Shown here: positions 52,800-61,642 of the stretch, piece after piece
Numbering within the stretch: position 1 is the stretch's first letter
How the letters are laid out: the number at the start of each line of letters is the position of its first letter
Source: Chlamydiota bacterium
Lineage (GTDB): Bacteria; Chlamydiota; Chlamydiia; Chlamydiales; JAAKFR01
DNA: 64,000 nt
NCBI GenBank assembly: GCA_021772465.1
Contig: JAJFLX010000001.1
Location: 186,001 to 250,000 of the forward strand
Direction of reading: 5' to 3'
The notes under the pieces: model-generated
Database searches by the model: none
Seen by the model: the letters and a program-made list of their open reading frames with translations, nothing else
Told to the model about the DNA's origin: nothing
Translations under genes and position numbers: made by a program

Positions 52800-54191
52800 A
52801 TGAAACCACGCGAAAATTGGGGGAGTCGCCTCGGCTTTTTGATGGCAACGGCTGGGTCGGCTATTGGGCTGGGAAGCTTGTGGAAATTTCCCTATGTGAC
52901 AGGAGAAAATGGGGGTGGACTTTTTGTCTTAGCCTACCTCGTTTTTACAGTTGTCATTGGCGTTCCGATATTTGCAGCTGAGCTGATGATTGGACGCACA
53001 GCCCAAAAGGCGCCTGTTGGGGCTTTTTTAGCGCTATCGGGTGTCAAAAAAAGCTGGCGCTTTATCGGATGGCTTTGCGCCCTTGTCACCCTTCTTATCC
53101 TCTCCTACTATGTGGTCGTTGCTGGTTGGGCACTCAATTACGCTCTGATGTCTCTTCTCAACTTTTCCGCAGGTAAAACCCCCGACCAAGTAGCTGAGAC
53201 TTTTGATATTCTCTACAAATCTGGATCAATCAACATGTTGTGGAGTTTTCTTTTCCTTGGACTCACAACAGCTATCGTTTTTCGCGGCATACGCCATGGA
53301 ATAGAATTTTGGGCAAAGATCCTCACTCCTGCCCTATTTATAATCCTTATCCTCCTCTTTTGCTACAGCTTAACTCTTGATGGGTTTCCACAAGCCTTTT
53401 CATTTATCTTCAAGCCTGACTTGACTAAACTCAAACCCTCAGGGCTGCTTCAAGCTCTTGGATTAGCTTGCTTTACTCTGAGTGTGGGAATGGGTATTTT
53501 GGTGACCTACGGCAGCTACATGCAAAAAAGCGAGGACATCCCTAAGACAGCATTTACAGTCGCCGGGATGGACATTCTTGTCTCTCTTCTCGCTTCGCTT
53601 ATGATCTTCCCCATTATTTTCACCTTTGATTTCGTTCCAGAGCAAGGACCGGGACTGCTTTTTAAAACCATGCCCGTGCTCTTTGACAAACTCCCCGGCA
53701 CTCTGATCCTCTCAACAACATTTTTCTTACTTGTAGTCTTTGCTGCCTTAACCTCAACTATTTCTGTACTAGAAGTGCTGGTTGCTACAGTGACGGAAAG
53801 TTTTGGATGGTCCAGGCCAAAAGGGACCTTGATTATTTCCGGTCTCGTCTTTATAATTTCCATACCAAGCGCTCTATCTGGCTCAAGCGGAATATTTAAG
53901 GCTTGGCCCGAGATGTATGGAAAAACTTTCTTTGACACGATCGACTACTTTTCGACGACCTGGCTTTTGCCTATCATCGCTGTTTTAACAGCTCTGTTTG
54001 CAGGTTGGATTGTCGACCGAGCGATCACAAAGGAGGGCTTCCTCGAGGGGTCCAAGTGGGTTTGGATTTTCCGTCCTTGGCTTTTTTTAGTGCGCTGGGT
54101 CGTCCCTGCAGGAGTTGTACTGATTATGCTGCAGCAGGGAGGAGTAATTGATTTAGACGCAATTGTACAGAGGTTCACATGGGCAAACTAA
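52800..54191 (+). CDS. NSS-family sodium:amino-acid symporter, second copy
   Basis: A 463-residue paralogue of the transporter at 24.4 kb. The same helix-1 motif GSAIGLGSLWKFPYVTGENGG is present, with GLACFTLSVGMGILVTYGSY in helix 6 and FAALTSTISVLEVLVATVTE in helix 8. About 12 helices. The two copies share organisation along the whole length, and probably differ in substrate. It starts 39 bases from the divergent nqrF start; no strong ribosome site is seen before the ATG. It overlaps htpG by 13 bases, an unexpected pairing with a chaperone. Confidence 0.93.
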   Translation: MKPRENWGSRLGFLMATAGSAIGLGSLWKFPYVTGENGGGLFVLAYLVFTVVIGVPIFAAELMIGRTAQKAPVGAFLALSGVKKSWRFIGWLCALVTLLILSYYVVVAGWALNYALMSLLNFSAGKTPDQVAETFDILYKSGSINMLWSFLFLGLTTAIVFRGIRHGIEFWAKILTPALFIILILLFCYSLTLDGFPQAFSFIFKPDLTKLKPSGLLQALGLACFTLSVGMGILVTYGSYMQKSEDIPKTAFTVAGMDILVSLLASLMIFPIIFTFDFVPEQGPGLLFKTMPVLFDKLPGTLILSTTFFLLVVFAALTSTISVLEVLVATVTESFGWSRPKGTLIISGLVFIISIPSALSGSSGIFKAWPEMYGKTFFDTIDYFSTTWLLPIIAVLTALFAGWIVDRAITKEGFLEGSKWVWIFRPWLFLVRWVVPAGVVLIMLQQGGVIDLDAIVQRFTWAN

Positions 54192-55966
54192 AAATCCACA
54201 GCGAAAACATTTTACCTATTATCAAAAAGTGGCTCTATTCTGAAAAAGAAATTTTTGTGCGTGAGCTGGTGTCAAATGCCTGTGACGCTATCTACAAACG
54301 ACTTAAGATAACTGGAAAAGAGCCTGGGGAGCCTCGCATTGAAGTAACTCTCGACGCTGCGAGCCGAACGCTAACTTTTGCAGACAATGGCCTTGGCATG
54401 GACTCGAAAGAGGTAGAAACGTGTATTGCCCAAATCGCTTTTTCCGGTGCAGAGGAATTTGTTAAAAAGTACCAGAGCGATAAAGAGGGGGATCAAATTA
54501 TTGGCCACTTTGGGCTAGGTTTCTACTCAGCTTATATGGTAGCTGAAAAAGTCGAGATTGATTCGCTCTCTTATAAAGAGGGAGCTGAAGCGATTCACTG
54601 GAGCTGCGATGGGTCAATCGACTATACCCTAAGCAAGGGTGATTTAGATCAAGTGGGAACCCGCGTGACTTTAACTCTTGAAAAAGATGCGGATGAATAC
54701 CTAGAGGAGGCTCGGATTCGCGAAAACCTCCACAGATTCTGCAGCTTCCTCCCCTACCCTATCTTTCTCAACGGTAAGCAGATCAACGAAAAACCTCCCC
54801 TTTGGGTAAAGCCTGCTAGTGAGTGCACCGAGCAAGAGTATCTCGACTTCTACCGCCACCTCTACCCTCTCGACCCCGATCCACTTTTTTGGATCCACCT
54901 CAACGTAGATTTTCCTTTCCATCTCAAAGGTATTCTCTATTTCCCTAAAATTTCTGAAGAGCAGGACCTGAAAAGAGAGAGCCTCAAACTCTTTTGCAAC
55001 CGCGTCTATGTCTCTGATAACTGCCGAGATTTGCTCCCCGAGTACCTCTCTATCCTTCGCGGAGCGATCGATAGCCCTGATATCCCTCTCAATGTCTCGC
55101 GCAGCTACTTGCAAGTTGATCCGACTGTAAGGCAACTCGGGGGGCATATTTCTAAAAAGATCTCAGACCGCCTTGCAGCTCTGCATCAATCTGAGTCTGA
55201 AAAATTTTATGCGTGCTGGCCAGACATTGAGCTCATCATCAAATTTGGAGCCATCCAAGACGAGAAGTTCTACGAACGGGTCAAGTCCTTTTTGGTTTGG
55301 AAAAACAGCGATGAGGTGTGGACGACACTTGAAGACTACCGCGAGCGCCACCCCGATCAACCGATCTACTACGCAGCGGAAGCCAAGGGGCATTTTCTAG
55401 ACCTCTACAAGCACAAAGGAATTGAAGTACTCATCATTCGCCAGTCGATGATAGATCAAGCTCTCCTCCACTTTCTTGAAAGGAAAAGCGGGGCCAGCTT
55501 CAAGCGAATAGACTCGACAATTGATGAGAGCTTGCTCGATCCCTCTAAAGAAAAAACTCTTCTCGATGCAGAAGGGCGCAGTGAAGCAGCTAAAATTGCA
55601 GAGTTTTTCAGAAAAAAACTCGACATCGAAGTAGAGGCAAAGAGTTTAGCCTCCGAGTCTGTACCAGGCTTTTTGATGTTTAAAGAGGAAGAGCGAAGGA
55701 TGCGCGATCAACTTGCCATGCGCAACCCTGAAATGATGCAGGGGCTTGTTAAACCAACTTTTGTCATCAACACCAACCACAAATTGATTCAAGCCATCCA
55801 GTTGGTTGGGGAAAGCGATGATGCACTCGCTCAAGAGATGGTGAGAGAGGTTTACGATCTCGCTAGACTCTCTCAAAGAGAGATGGACTCGGGATCTATT
55901 GGAGATTTTATAGAGAGGAGCACGCAAGTTTTAGAAAAACTTGCGTGCAGAGCGGTCAAAAACTAG
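54179..55966 (+). CDS. htpG: HtpG (Hsp90) chaperone
   Basis: A 595-residue GHKL ATPase chaperone. Seen: LYSEKEIFVRELVSNACDAI (ATP-binding Asn), TFADNGLGMDSKEV, GHFGLGFYSAYMVAEKVEI and, in the middle domain, NVSRSYLQVDPTVRQL with the catalytic Arg loop. It is slightly shorter than E. coli HtpG (624), and NACDAI in place of NASDA marks a divergent clade. The ATG lies inside the end of the transporter gene. Tail-to-tail four-base overlap with yajC. Function: folding and remodelling of client proteins in the cytoplasm. Confidence 0.95.
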   Translation: MGKLKIHSENILPIIKKWLYSEKEIFVRELVSNACDAIYKRLKITGKEPGEPRIEVTLDAASRTLTFADNGLGMDSKEVETCIAQIAFSGAEEFVKKYQSDKEGDQIIGHFGLGFYSAYMVAEKVEIDSLSYKEGAEAIHWSCDGSIDYTLSKGDLDQVGTRVTLTLEKDADEYLEEARIRENLHRFCSFLPYPIFLNGKQINEKPPLWVKPASECTEQEYLDFYRHLYPLDPDPLFWIHLNVDFPFHLKGILYFPKISEEQDLKRESLKLFCNRVYVSDNCRDLLPEYLSILRGAIDSPDIPLNVSRSYLQVDPTVRQLGGHISKKISDRLAALHQSESEKFYACWPDIELIIKFGAIQDEKFYERVKSFLVWKNSDEVWTTLEDYRERHPDQPIYYAAEAKGHFLDLYKHKGIEVLIIRQSMIDQALLHFLERKSGASFKRIDSTIDESLLDPSKEKTLLDAEGRSEAAKIAEFFRKKLDIEVEAKSLASESVPGFLMFKEEERRMRDQLAMRNPEMMQGLVKPTFVINTNHKLIQAIQLVGESDDALAQEMVREVYDLARLSQREMDSGSIGDFIERSTQVLEKLACRAVKN

Positions 55967-56319
55967 GCTTCTGTACCTTCATTTTGTTCGACTTCAGAGA
56001 TCGCTCCTTTAATGAATTCAATCTTAGAGCCATCTACCATCTTGACGAGAACCGTTTTCTCTTTGATGGAATCTATGGTACCTACGATACCCATAGCTGT
56101 CACACGGTCTCCCTTCTTCATCGAGCTACGCTTTTGCTCCATCGCCTTGCGGCGCTTTTGCTCAGGGCGCCATAGGATGAAGTAAAAAAAGAGAATCGCT
56201 ATCCCGATCATAATCAACGTCTGGTAGAGAGAACCGCTTCGTCCACCATCAGCTTCTTCGGCCATTAGAGGAAGTGCTGCAAGCCCTGCCCCTAAAAACC
56301 CTAAAAATTTACTACGCAT
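55963..56319 (-). CDS. yajC: YajC, SecDF-associated preprotein translocase subunit
   Basis: A 118-residue protein with a hydrophobic start (1-20) and one main membrane helix at about 32-50 (LIMIGIAILFFYFILWRPEQ), followed by the highly typical YajC motif RPEQKRRKAMEQKRSSMKKGD and the beta-rich RVTAMGIVGTIDSI segment. YajC forms part of the SecDF-YajC complex. The region before the helix is longer than in E. coli YajC (110) and looks like a signal peptide, an oddity also noted for other chlamydial copies as far as I recall. Equivalent of CT741. Confidence 0.9.
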   Translation of the reverse strand: MRSKFLGFLGAGLAALPLMAEEADGGRSGSLYQTLIMIGIAILFFYFILWRPEQKRRKAMEQKRSSMKKGDRVTAMGIVGTIDSIKEKTVLVKMVDGSKIEFIKGAISEVEQNEGTEA

Positions 56320-56406
56320 TTCAACCCTTGGTTTGGATTCGATAGAGGGAGCATAGCATACCTTCGTTAGAAAAATCTACCTATTCGGGGAGCTTGTGGA
56401 CTTAAA

Positions 56407-57594
56407 TCAGCCTATCGCTCTAATAACCCGGGTTAGTAAGACAATATTTTCAATATGGGGCGTATGAGGGAATTGATCGACGGGTTGAATAGAAACAATG
56501 TCATATCCACGTTCACAAAGGGTGTTGCACTCCGCAGTTTGAGTCACTGGATTACAGGAGATATAAATAATTTTAGAGGGATACAGCTCCATCAGATGTT
56601 TCAGAGCCTCTTTTCCGAGCCCAACGCGAGGAGGATCGACGATGACTACATTCGCAGAGAAGTCAAGCTCGCCTAAAACCTCTCCAACATCCCCTTCAAT
56701 GACTCTCATATTTTGAACCCCATTGAGCTCAAAGTTATACTTGGCATCGGCAACAGCGTCTGAATTGAGCTCAATGCCTATCACTTCTTTTACAAGAGAG
56801 GAGGCGAAAATTCCAAGCGTTCCCGTTCCGCAGTAGAGGTCGAGTACGCAATCGTTTGGGTCTAGCTTAGCGCTTTCAAGTGCAAGCTGATAGAGCGTCT
56901 CTGCGCTGCGGGTATTGGGCTGAAAAAAAGAGTCGGATCGAATAGAAAAAGTCCACACCCTTCCATCTTGCCCGTGAAGATTTTCACGAATACGTCCCTC
57001 CCCTTTTAAAAGGGTCTGCTCGAAGCGAGTGGGGCATTTTTTTGCTATAATTTGCTTACGAAGTACTACTGTATCGACGCCCTGCAGTGTCTCTTTAAAC
57101 TCCTCAACCTCTTTTTGAGAGAGGGCGTACTCGTTTCGGCCAGAGATAGTGAGGATTGCCATTTTCTCGCCTGTGTACACCCCTTCGCGTAATGTAAGCG
57201 TGCGAAGGGTTCCCTCATCTTTAGGAGGGTAGTAGGCCCGAATATTTGTAGACTCCCACCACTGCCTAACAAAACTGAGCGCCTCCATAAACCAGAAGCT
57301 CGTCAACCAGCAGCTCTCGAGATTTTCAACTCTACCCCGGCCCCGCATCAACCCCAAAAATTTTTCTCCACTTCTCGCCTGCGAGAAACTGAATTCCATC
57401 TTGTTGCGGTAACGCCAAAAAGGCTCTGAGGCGACAATATCTGAGACTTCTCGGTTGAACAGTGTGGCGATATAGGTTTGTTTTTGAGCGAGCTGCTCAT
57501 CGTAGGCGACATGTTGGTACTTACAACCGCCGCAGAAACCAAAATGGGGACAAGGAGGCACTACAGCCTCTTCACATGAAATTTGAAGCTTCAT
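56407..57594 (-). CDS. TrmA/RlmD-family m5U RNA methyltransferase
   Basis: A 395-residue SAM-dependent enzyme. Cys15, Cys21 and Cys24 in CPHFGFCGGCKYQ plus a later Cys (ESCWL) are the 4Fe-4S ligands of the RlmD group; the SAM site is VLDLYCGTGTLGIFASSLV, with DPPRVGLG and the catalytic nucleophile in IYISCNPVTQ. The N-terminal TRAM domain of E. coli RlmD is missing. It probably methylates uridine C5 in 23S rRNA (U1939 or U747); specificity cannot be decided. Equivalent of C. trachomatis CT742, adjacent to hctA and yajC as there. Confidence 0.92.
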   Translation of the reverse strand: MKLQISCEEAVVPPCPHFGFCGGCKYQHVAYDEQLAQKQTYIATLFNREVSDIVASEPFWRYRNKMEFSFSQARSGEKFLGLMRGRGRVENLESCWLTSFWFMEALSFVRQWWESTNIRAYYPPKDEGTLRTLTLREGVYTGEKMAILTISGRNEYALSQKEVEEFKETLQGVDTVVLRKQIIAKKCPTRFEQTLLKGEGRIRENLHGQDGRVWTFSIRSDSFFQPNTRSAETLYQLALESAKLDPNDCVLDLYCGTGTLGIFASSLVKEVIGIELNSDAVADAKYNFELNGVQNMRVIEGDVGEVLGELDFSANVVIVDPPRVGLGKEALKHLMELYPSKIIYISCNPVTQTAECNTLCERGYDIVSIQPVDQFPHTPHIENIVLLTRVIRAIG

Positions 57595-57620
57595 TGTGAA
57601 GAGACCATAGTACAGAGAAA

Positions 57621-58139
57621 CTATTTTTTGCGACGACCTTTTGCCACAAGTTTTGCAGTCGCACGCTTGCGCGTAGCTGTTTTGCGCTTTGGCGATGCTT
57701 TGGTAGCCACACGTTTTTTAGCAGCTGGCTTGCGCGTCGCTGCTGCTTTTCTAGAAGCCGGTTTTCGCTTTGGAGCTGCCCTCTTAGCTGGGGCGGCTTT
57801 TTTCTTAGCGACTACTTTCTTTTTCGGAGCGACCTTCTTTTTCGGAGCGACCTTCTTTTTTGGAGCGGCTTTCTTTTTTGGAGCGGTTTTCTTTTTTGCA
57901 GTCGCTTTCTTTTTCGGGGCAGCTTTTTTCTTAGCCGCAACCTTTTTCTTTTTCATGCCCCCCGATTTCTCGAGTTTTACAGACTCTTTCCTGTAAACTT
58001 TGGCTACTTTTTCAAGTTTGATAGAGTTGGTTCGAACGCGCTGCGCAGCTGCTTTATTTCCAACTTGCGCTTTGTCTAGATCGCCGTCAATCTCTCGAAT
58101 CAGACTCCTCATTGATTTACATGTTTCATTTATTGCCAT
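57621..58139 (-). CDS. hctA: HctA, histone H1-like nucleoid protein Hc1
   Basis: A 172-residue very basic protein. Residues 1-60 form the conserved Hc1 helical head (MRSLIREIDGDLDKAQ, AQRVRTNSIKLEKVAKVYRK); the rest is a Lys/Ala/Pro/Arg tail with repeated KKKAAPKKK units and an Arg-rich end, like the C-terminus of eukaryotic H1. Hc1 condenses the chromosome when reticulate bodies turn into elementary bodies. C. trachomatis Hc1 is 125 residues; the longer tail here is typical of environmental lineages. AGGAGG lies nine bases before the ATG and a good promoter upstream. Confidence 0.95.
   Translation of the reverse strand: MAINETCKSMRSLIREIDGDLDKAQVGNKAAAQRVRTNSIKLEKVAKVYRKESVKLEKSGGMKKKKVAAKKKAAPKKKATAKKKTAPKKKAAPKKKVAPKKKVAPKKKVVAKKKAAPAKRAAPKRKPASRKAAATRKPAAKKRVATKASPKRKTATRKRATAKLVAKGRRKK
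57790..57950 (-). repeat. 18-base tandem repeats in the hctA tail
   Basis: Near-identical 18-base units coding KKKVAP/KKKAAP follow each other about eight times. The third-base pattern is almost constant among neighbours, which suggests recent expansion by slippage. The same DNA gives a Phe/Ala-rich open frame on the plus strand that is an artefact. Confidence 0.8.
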
Positions 58140-58182
58140 AGCAAAGGTTCCTCCTTATCCTACAAAATATACCTTTACTAAA

Positions 58183-58211
58183 TTAATAGGTGTGCCCGAG
58201 GAAATTGGCAA
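58183..58211 (-). promoter_or_regulatory. Candidate hctA promoter
   Basis: TTGCCA (5 of 6), a 17-base spacer and TATTAA (4 of 6), about 44 bases before the ATG. In Chlamydia hctA is a tightly timed late gene; nothing else regulatory can be read here. Confidence 0.5.
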
Positions 58212-58218
58212 CTCTTTT

Positions 58219-59235
58219 CTACAAAATGAAATCTAAAAGGGTGCGAGCGCGGTGATCCCAGGTGTGGTGAGTTAGGGTGACCGCTTGAGCTTTCTCTGCA
58301 ACCTCTCTCCAAGCGCTCATATCGGGAAGCTCCCACTCTCCGTATTCGTAGTGAAAGCCGATGTCAGTATTAGACAAAACAGCTGCTCCAGCGAGAGCTC
58401 CATAAAAAATACGTTCGTGCCATCCCCGTTTGAATCGAGGGGAGCTGCTCACGACAACTTTTGCTCTGCTCATGATCTCAAGCGTCTTTTCAAAAGAAAT
58501 AGGAGGGTGCACGGTCGCATTAGGAAGGTAGCGCGCCCACGCTCCTTCGCCCCACACGTGCACTTTCTTGCACCGGCTGAGCAGTTCAATACGATCTTTT
58601 CCTCTCGTGTAACGATCAACCTCGAGATGGAAGATGGGGAGTTTTTCTTCTTCAACGCCGAGCTCAAGAAGCGCATCGAGAATGGAGGGAGAGCGCTTAG
58701 AAAGCACACAGCTTGAGGCTGCGAGTAGCAAATCAATAGTGCTTGTATCAAAGCGATCTTTCCATTCGCTCTTGATCTGATCGATATCCAAGCACGTCCC
58801 AAAAAAAACCGTGTCGTAGAGACGTTCACCCGATCCAGGAGCACGTTTGAGGTGTGAATCCCCCGCGTGAGGGAGAAACAAAACACGAGGCGCCCCTCCT
58901 GCTTGTAGAAACTCCGCATCCCCTTCATCTACACAACTCACCCACCCTGAAACCTGATGTAAAAAATAGATCGCCGGATCGAGAAGGAGGCTGAGGTGGG
59001 GAATAGCTGTGAGCTCTCCAAGAGAACGTCCTCCCAATACGATGTCTGAAAAAGAACAGGTAAAATCAGGAGGATCTGTGAGCAGCGCGTGAAGGGCATG
59101 GTGGAACTGCCCCTCTGCTACTGAAAAAAGGCGACACTCTACCCCATGAGCTTCTAAAGCGCGTGCAAAAGCCTTTGAGAAATGAACAGTGGAGTTATAA
59201 GGGGTATCGCCAATGAGAAAATCAATTTTGAACAT
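58219..59235 (-). CDS. GT-B glycosyltransferase, CgeB/GT1_2-like
   Basis: A 338-residue protein without a signal peptide. It begins MFKIDFLIGDTPYN; the middle has VLFLPHAGDSHLKR and YDTVFFGTC, and the C-terminal half has VHPPISFEKTLEIMSRAKVV and RFKRGWHERIFYGALAGAAV, a pattern of the CgeB/glycosyl transferase 1_2 group, where the Glu in the H-E-R/E motif contacts the donor ribose. Probable sugar transfer to a surface polymer or protein; substrate unknown. Last of four minus-strand genes, overlapping the GT2 gene by 14 bases, and followed on the same strand by hctA. Confidence 0.72.
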   Translation of the reverse strand: MFKIDFLIGDTPYNSTVHFSKAFARALEAHGVECRLFSVAEGQFHHALHALLTDPPDFTCSFSDIVLGGRSLGELTAIPHLSLLLDPAIYFLHQVSGWVSCVDEGDAEFLQAGGAPRVLFLPHAGDSHLKRAPGSGERLYDTVFFGTCLDIDQIKSEWKDRFDTSTIDLLLAASSCVLSKRSPSILDALLELGVEEEKLPIFHLEVDRYTRGKDRIELLSRCKKVHVWGEGAWARYLPNATVHPPISFEKTLEIMSRAKVVVSSSPRFKRGWHERIFYGALAGAAVLSNTDIGFHYEYGEWELPDMSAWREVAEKAQAVTLTHHTWDHRARTLLDFIL

Positions 59236-59983
59236 GAGCGATGTAGGAAAAAAAAGGAGCGAAGGTCTCTTCTAAAAGAAAACGGGGGATCCGGTAGTTG
59301 GGAAATTCACCTGAAGTATTGGTCTCATGGATCACGTGGATCACCTCACCTTTTTTTTCTGCCTCCATACCTATGGGATAACCCTCTGCGACGAGTTTTT
59401 CATAAAATTTTCGATCCTCTGCGTAATCGCAGTCGGGAAAGGGGTGAGTAAGTGCTGCTTGACGGTGATAGCTATACGAAAATCCGTATCCTGTCCGCCC
59501 CCTCCAATTCAGTTTTTCTCTTTGATTTTGCAAGTGGGGCCCGAGCTCAATCTCACGCACACGAGCCCCTGAAAGAGGATTGATCAAATACTGCGTATCA
59601 AACTGCTCATCGGTGGCCCAGTAGTAGATCTGATCAGTTTTTGTATCGTAGGAGAACCAGGAGTAGAGGTTGAAAAAAGCGACCTCTCTCATTTTTTCAA
59701 CTACAAGCGCGAGGTAATTCGGCCCATAGTAGTCATCGTCGTCAAAATGCACGATCACATCGCCTGAAGCTCTTTCAATCAACCGATTGCGTTTTTCTCC
59801 AATCGAAACAATAGCTGAATCGTGCAGGTAGTGAATGCGAGGATCTTGAAATGGAGTTGCACGTAAACTCGTATCGTAGATCAACCACTCCCAGTCGGCA
59901 TAGCTCTGCGCTTGAATGAGTTGAAAGAGGCCCTCCAAAAAAGGCTTCCTCTCCTCGGTTGGGGTGATGATACTCACTTTCAT
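59222..59983 (-). CDS. GT2-family glycosyltransferase
   Basis: A 253-residue GT-A enzyme: N-terminal MKVSIITPTEERKPFLEGL, SIGEKRNRLIERASGDVIVH and a D-rich metal motif HFDDDDYYGPNYL; the acceptor half has DCDYAEDRKFYEKLVAEGY, where an E/D-D serves as catalytic base. No membrane helix. It probably transfers one sugar from a nucleotide donor; donor and acceptor are unknown. Four-base overlap upstream and 14-base overlap downstream show translational coupling inside the four-gene operon. Confidence 0.82.
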   Translation of the reverse strand: MKVSIITPTEERKPFLEGLFQLIQAQSYADWEWLIYDTSLRATPFQDPRIHYLHDSAIVSIGEKRNRLIERASGDVIVHFDDDDYYGPNYLALVVEKMREVAFFNLYSWFSYDTKTDQIYYWATDEQFDTQYLINPLSGARVREIELGPHLQNQREKLNWRGRTGYGFSYSYHRQAALTHPFPDCDYAEDRKFYEKLVAEGYPIGMEAEKKGEVIHVIHETNTSGEFPNYRIPRFLLEETFAPFFSYIAHVQN

Positions 59984-60621
59984 TCAAACTGCTCCACTAA
60001 TCGACTCACCTGCTCATCCCAACTCGGCAAAGGGGTCGCAGGCTCAAGCCCTTTGAGCTCACAGCCCGCTGCAGAGGCTTGATTGGCCAGATTGTAATCC
60101 TCTTTTTGCACCCAAACTTCTCTTGCACGCCCTACGAGGGCCAGTTTCTCACTATAGGGGAGATTCTGATGAAGGTAAACCCCCTTCAATTTTTTTAACC
60201 AGTTGTTGCCTGCGTGCTCTCCAAAGATATCGAGTCGTCGCCCCTCCGTGTCTGGAAGAGCGGTTTCAGGAGTGAGGGGAGTAAAGCTGATGATGTCAAA
60301 ATCTTTGGGTTTCTGGCTTTTCTCCACGCCAAGAGGGAGGTAGAGCCCGCTAGAGAGATGCGGGTTGGGATGGGCAACTATTGCGTGCTTTGACTCATAA
60401 TCGAGAAAAGCCCCTTCAATCCAAACGATGTGAAAAATCCCAAAAAAATCGATTTCCGGAGGGGGGAGCTTAAAGGTGAGAAGTGGGCGCTCTCCTATCC
60501 TTTGCCACCAACGATCACTTAGATAGAGCATGCGACACTCGACTCTTTTTGCAACTTCGCGAGCGACATAATTTTCATAGCTATAAGCGCGCCGGTCGGT
60601 GAGCAAAATATCTAGCTGCAT
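59980..60621 (-). CDS. Probable GT-B glycosyltransferase, short
   Basis: A 213-residue protein beginning MQLDILLTDRRAYSYENY. The C-terminal half looks like a GT-B donor domain: GVYLHQNLPYSEKLALVGRA, then REVWVQKEDYNLANQASAAG with Asn/Ala/Gly where EA-x-A-x-G is usual. It is only about half the length of a normal GT-B enzyme and the Glu of the donor site is not evident, so it may be inactive or act as a partner of its neighbours. Overlaps of 10 and four bases with adjacent genes. Confidence 0.55.
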   Translation of the reverse strand: MQLDILLTDRRAYSYENYVAREVAKRVECRMLYLSDRWWQRIGERPLLTFKLPPPEIDFFGIFHIVWIEGAFLDYESKHAIVAHPNPHLSSGLYLPLGVEKSQKPKDFDIISFTPLTPETALPDTEGRRLDIFGEHAGNNWLKKLKGVYLHQNLPYSEKLALVGRAREVWVQKEDYNLANQASAAGCELKGLEPATPLPSWDEQVSRLVEQFE

Positions 60622-61631
60622 AACTCGATGCTCTTTTTCAGATCTACCCTTTCTGCAAAGGTCTGCTTGTAGAGAGCCTGCCTCGCTTCGCTTAGTGGCT
60701 CCTCTCTATGCTCACGAATCATCTCATAGATCTTTCCAGGCACTACCCTCCTTCCCACTTGTTGCAAAGGGGTCGGCTTGTCCACACCTAGAAAAAAAAG
60801 TGGGCGATCAAAATAGAGGAAATCGTACCCGATTGAGGAGTAATCTCCCAGGTAGTAATCAACAGAACTCAAAAGAGGATAAATGGGAGGATAGTGCTCG
60901 AGAAAAAAGATATGAGGATAGCGCTCCTTAACCTCAGCCACCTGGTCTGGAAACATCTTCGGTAGAAGTGGATGAAGTTTTACGACCAACTGGAAATCGT
61001 TTGGAACGGTTTCAAAGAGCTCAGAGCAGACAGAAAAAAAGGGTGAGTAGTACTTTTTTATCTCGATGCTCTCATTCGTTCCCGCCCAGGTTGGAGCATA
61101 GAGAAGAACTGGTTTTTCCTTTTTAAAGGGAGAGCGCCTCTCAAAGAAGTCGCGGTTTTCAAGGAAATAGTGTAGGCGGTAGTTGCCGCAGATTACGGGC
61201 TTTTTTTCGACCCCTTTCTCATCGATCAAGGAGGCTAAATCAGGTCCATAGGCGAGCACCACATCCTCATTGGCCACATGCTCAATCCAAAAAAGATCAC
61301 GAAATTTATCGGGGTGACCGTGGAAAGAAAAAATCGAGCGCAACTTCTGTTTCACTAAGTATTCATGAAAAATAAAACCACCATGGACAAGACGGGAGTA
61401 GTGGACATAGATCAAGGTGTCATACCCTTTGAGCGCCTCATCGAGGCAATAGTCCTCCGGCTCAGCTAACACTACCCGGGTGGGAGGATAGTAGAGTTCG
61501 ATCAAGGTTTTTATCCAAGGGTCTGTGACAAGAATGGGCGCGCCGAGCTCTGCGCAGAGGGGCACCAAATGATCGATATACCCCGAATGATTTCCAGGCA
61601 GTATTCCAATCTTGGCACCCAACTTGCTCAT
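60612..61631 (-). CDS. CDP-glycerol:glycerophosphotransferase-like protein (TagB/TagF fold)
   Basis: A 339-residue protein of the poly(glycerophosphate) transferase type. Seen: ILPGNHSGYIDHLVPLC (N-terminal domain), SIFSFHGHPDKFRD with a catalytic-type His, PVLLYAPTWAGTNES, VVKLHPLLPKMF (His-Pro) and LGDYSSIGYDFLYFDRPLFF, which match the usual H-G, P-T-W, K-x-H-P and D-Y-S-S-x-x-x-D motifs. Relatives join glycerol or ribitol phosphate units in teichoic acids and capsules. First gene of the four-gene operon, 11 bases from the divergent YIP1-type gene. Substrate in this organism unknown. Confidence 0.8.
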   Translation of the reverse strand: MSKLGAKIGILPGNHSGYIDHLVPLCAELGAPILVTDPWIKTLIELYYPPTRVVLAEPEDYCLDEALKGYDTLIYVHYSRLVHGGFIFHEYLVKQKLRSIFSFHGHPDKFRDLFWIEHVANEDVVLAYGPDLASLIDEKGVEKKPVICGNYRLHYFLENRDFFERRSPFKKEKPVLLYAPTWAGTNESIEIKKYYSPFFSVCSELFETVPNDFQLVVKLHPLLPKMFPDQVAEVKERYPHIFFLEHYPPIYPLLSSVDYYLGDYSSIGYDFLYFDRPLFFLGVDKPTPLQQVGRRVVPGKIYEMIREHREEPLSEARQALYKQTFAERVDLKKSIELCS

Positions 61632-61642
61632 TTCATCACTAT

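Noticed and set aside
57583..57996. Plus-strand frame rich in Phe-Phe-Gly-Ala
   Set aside because: Antisense of the lysine codons (AAR/AAG) of hctA; no ribosome site.
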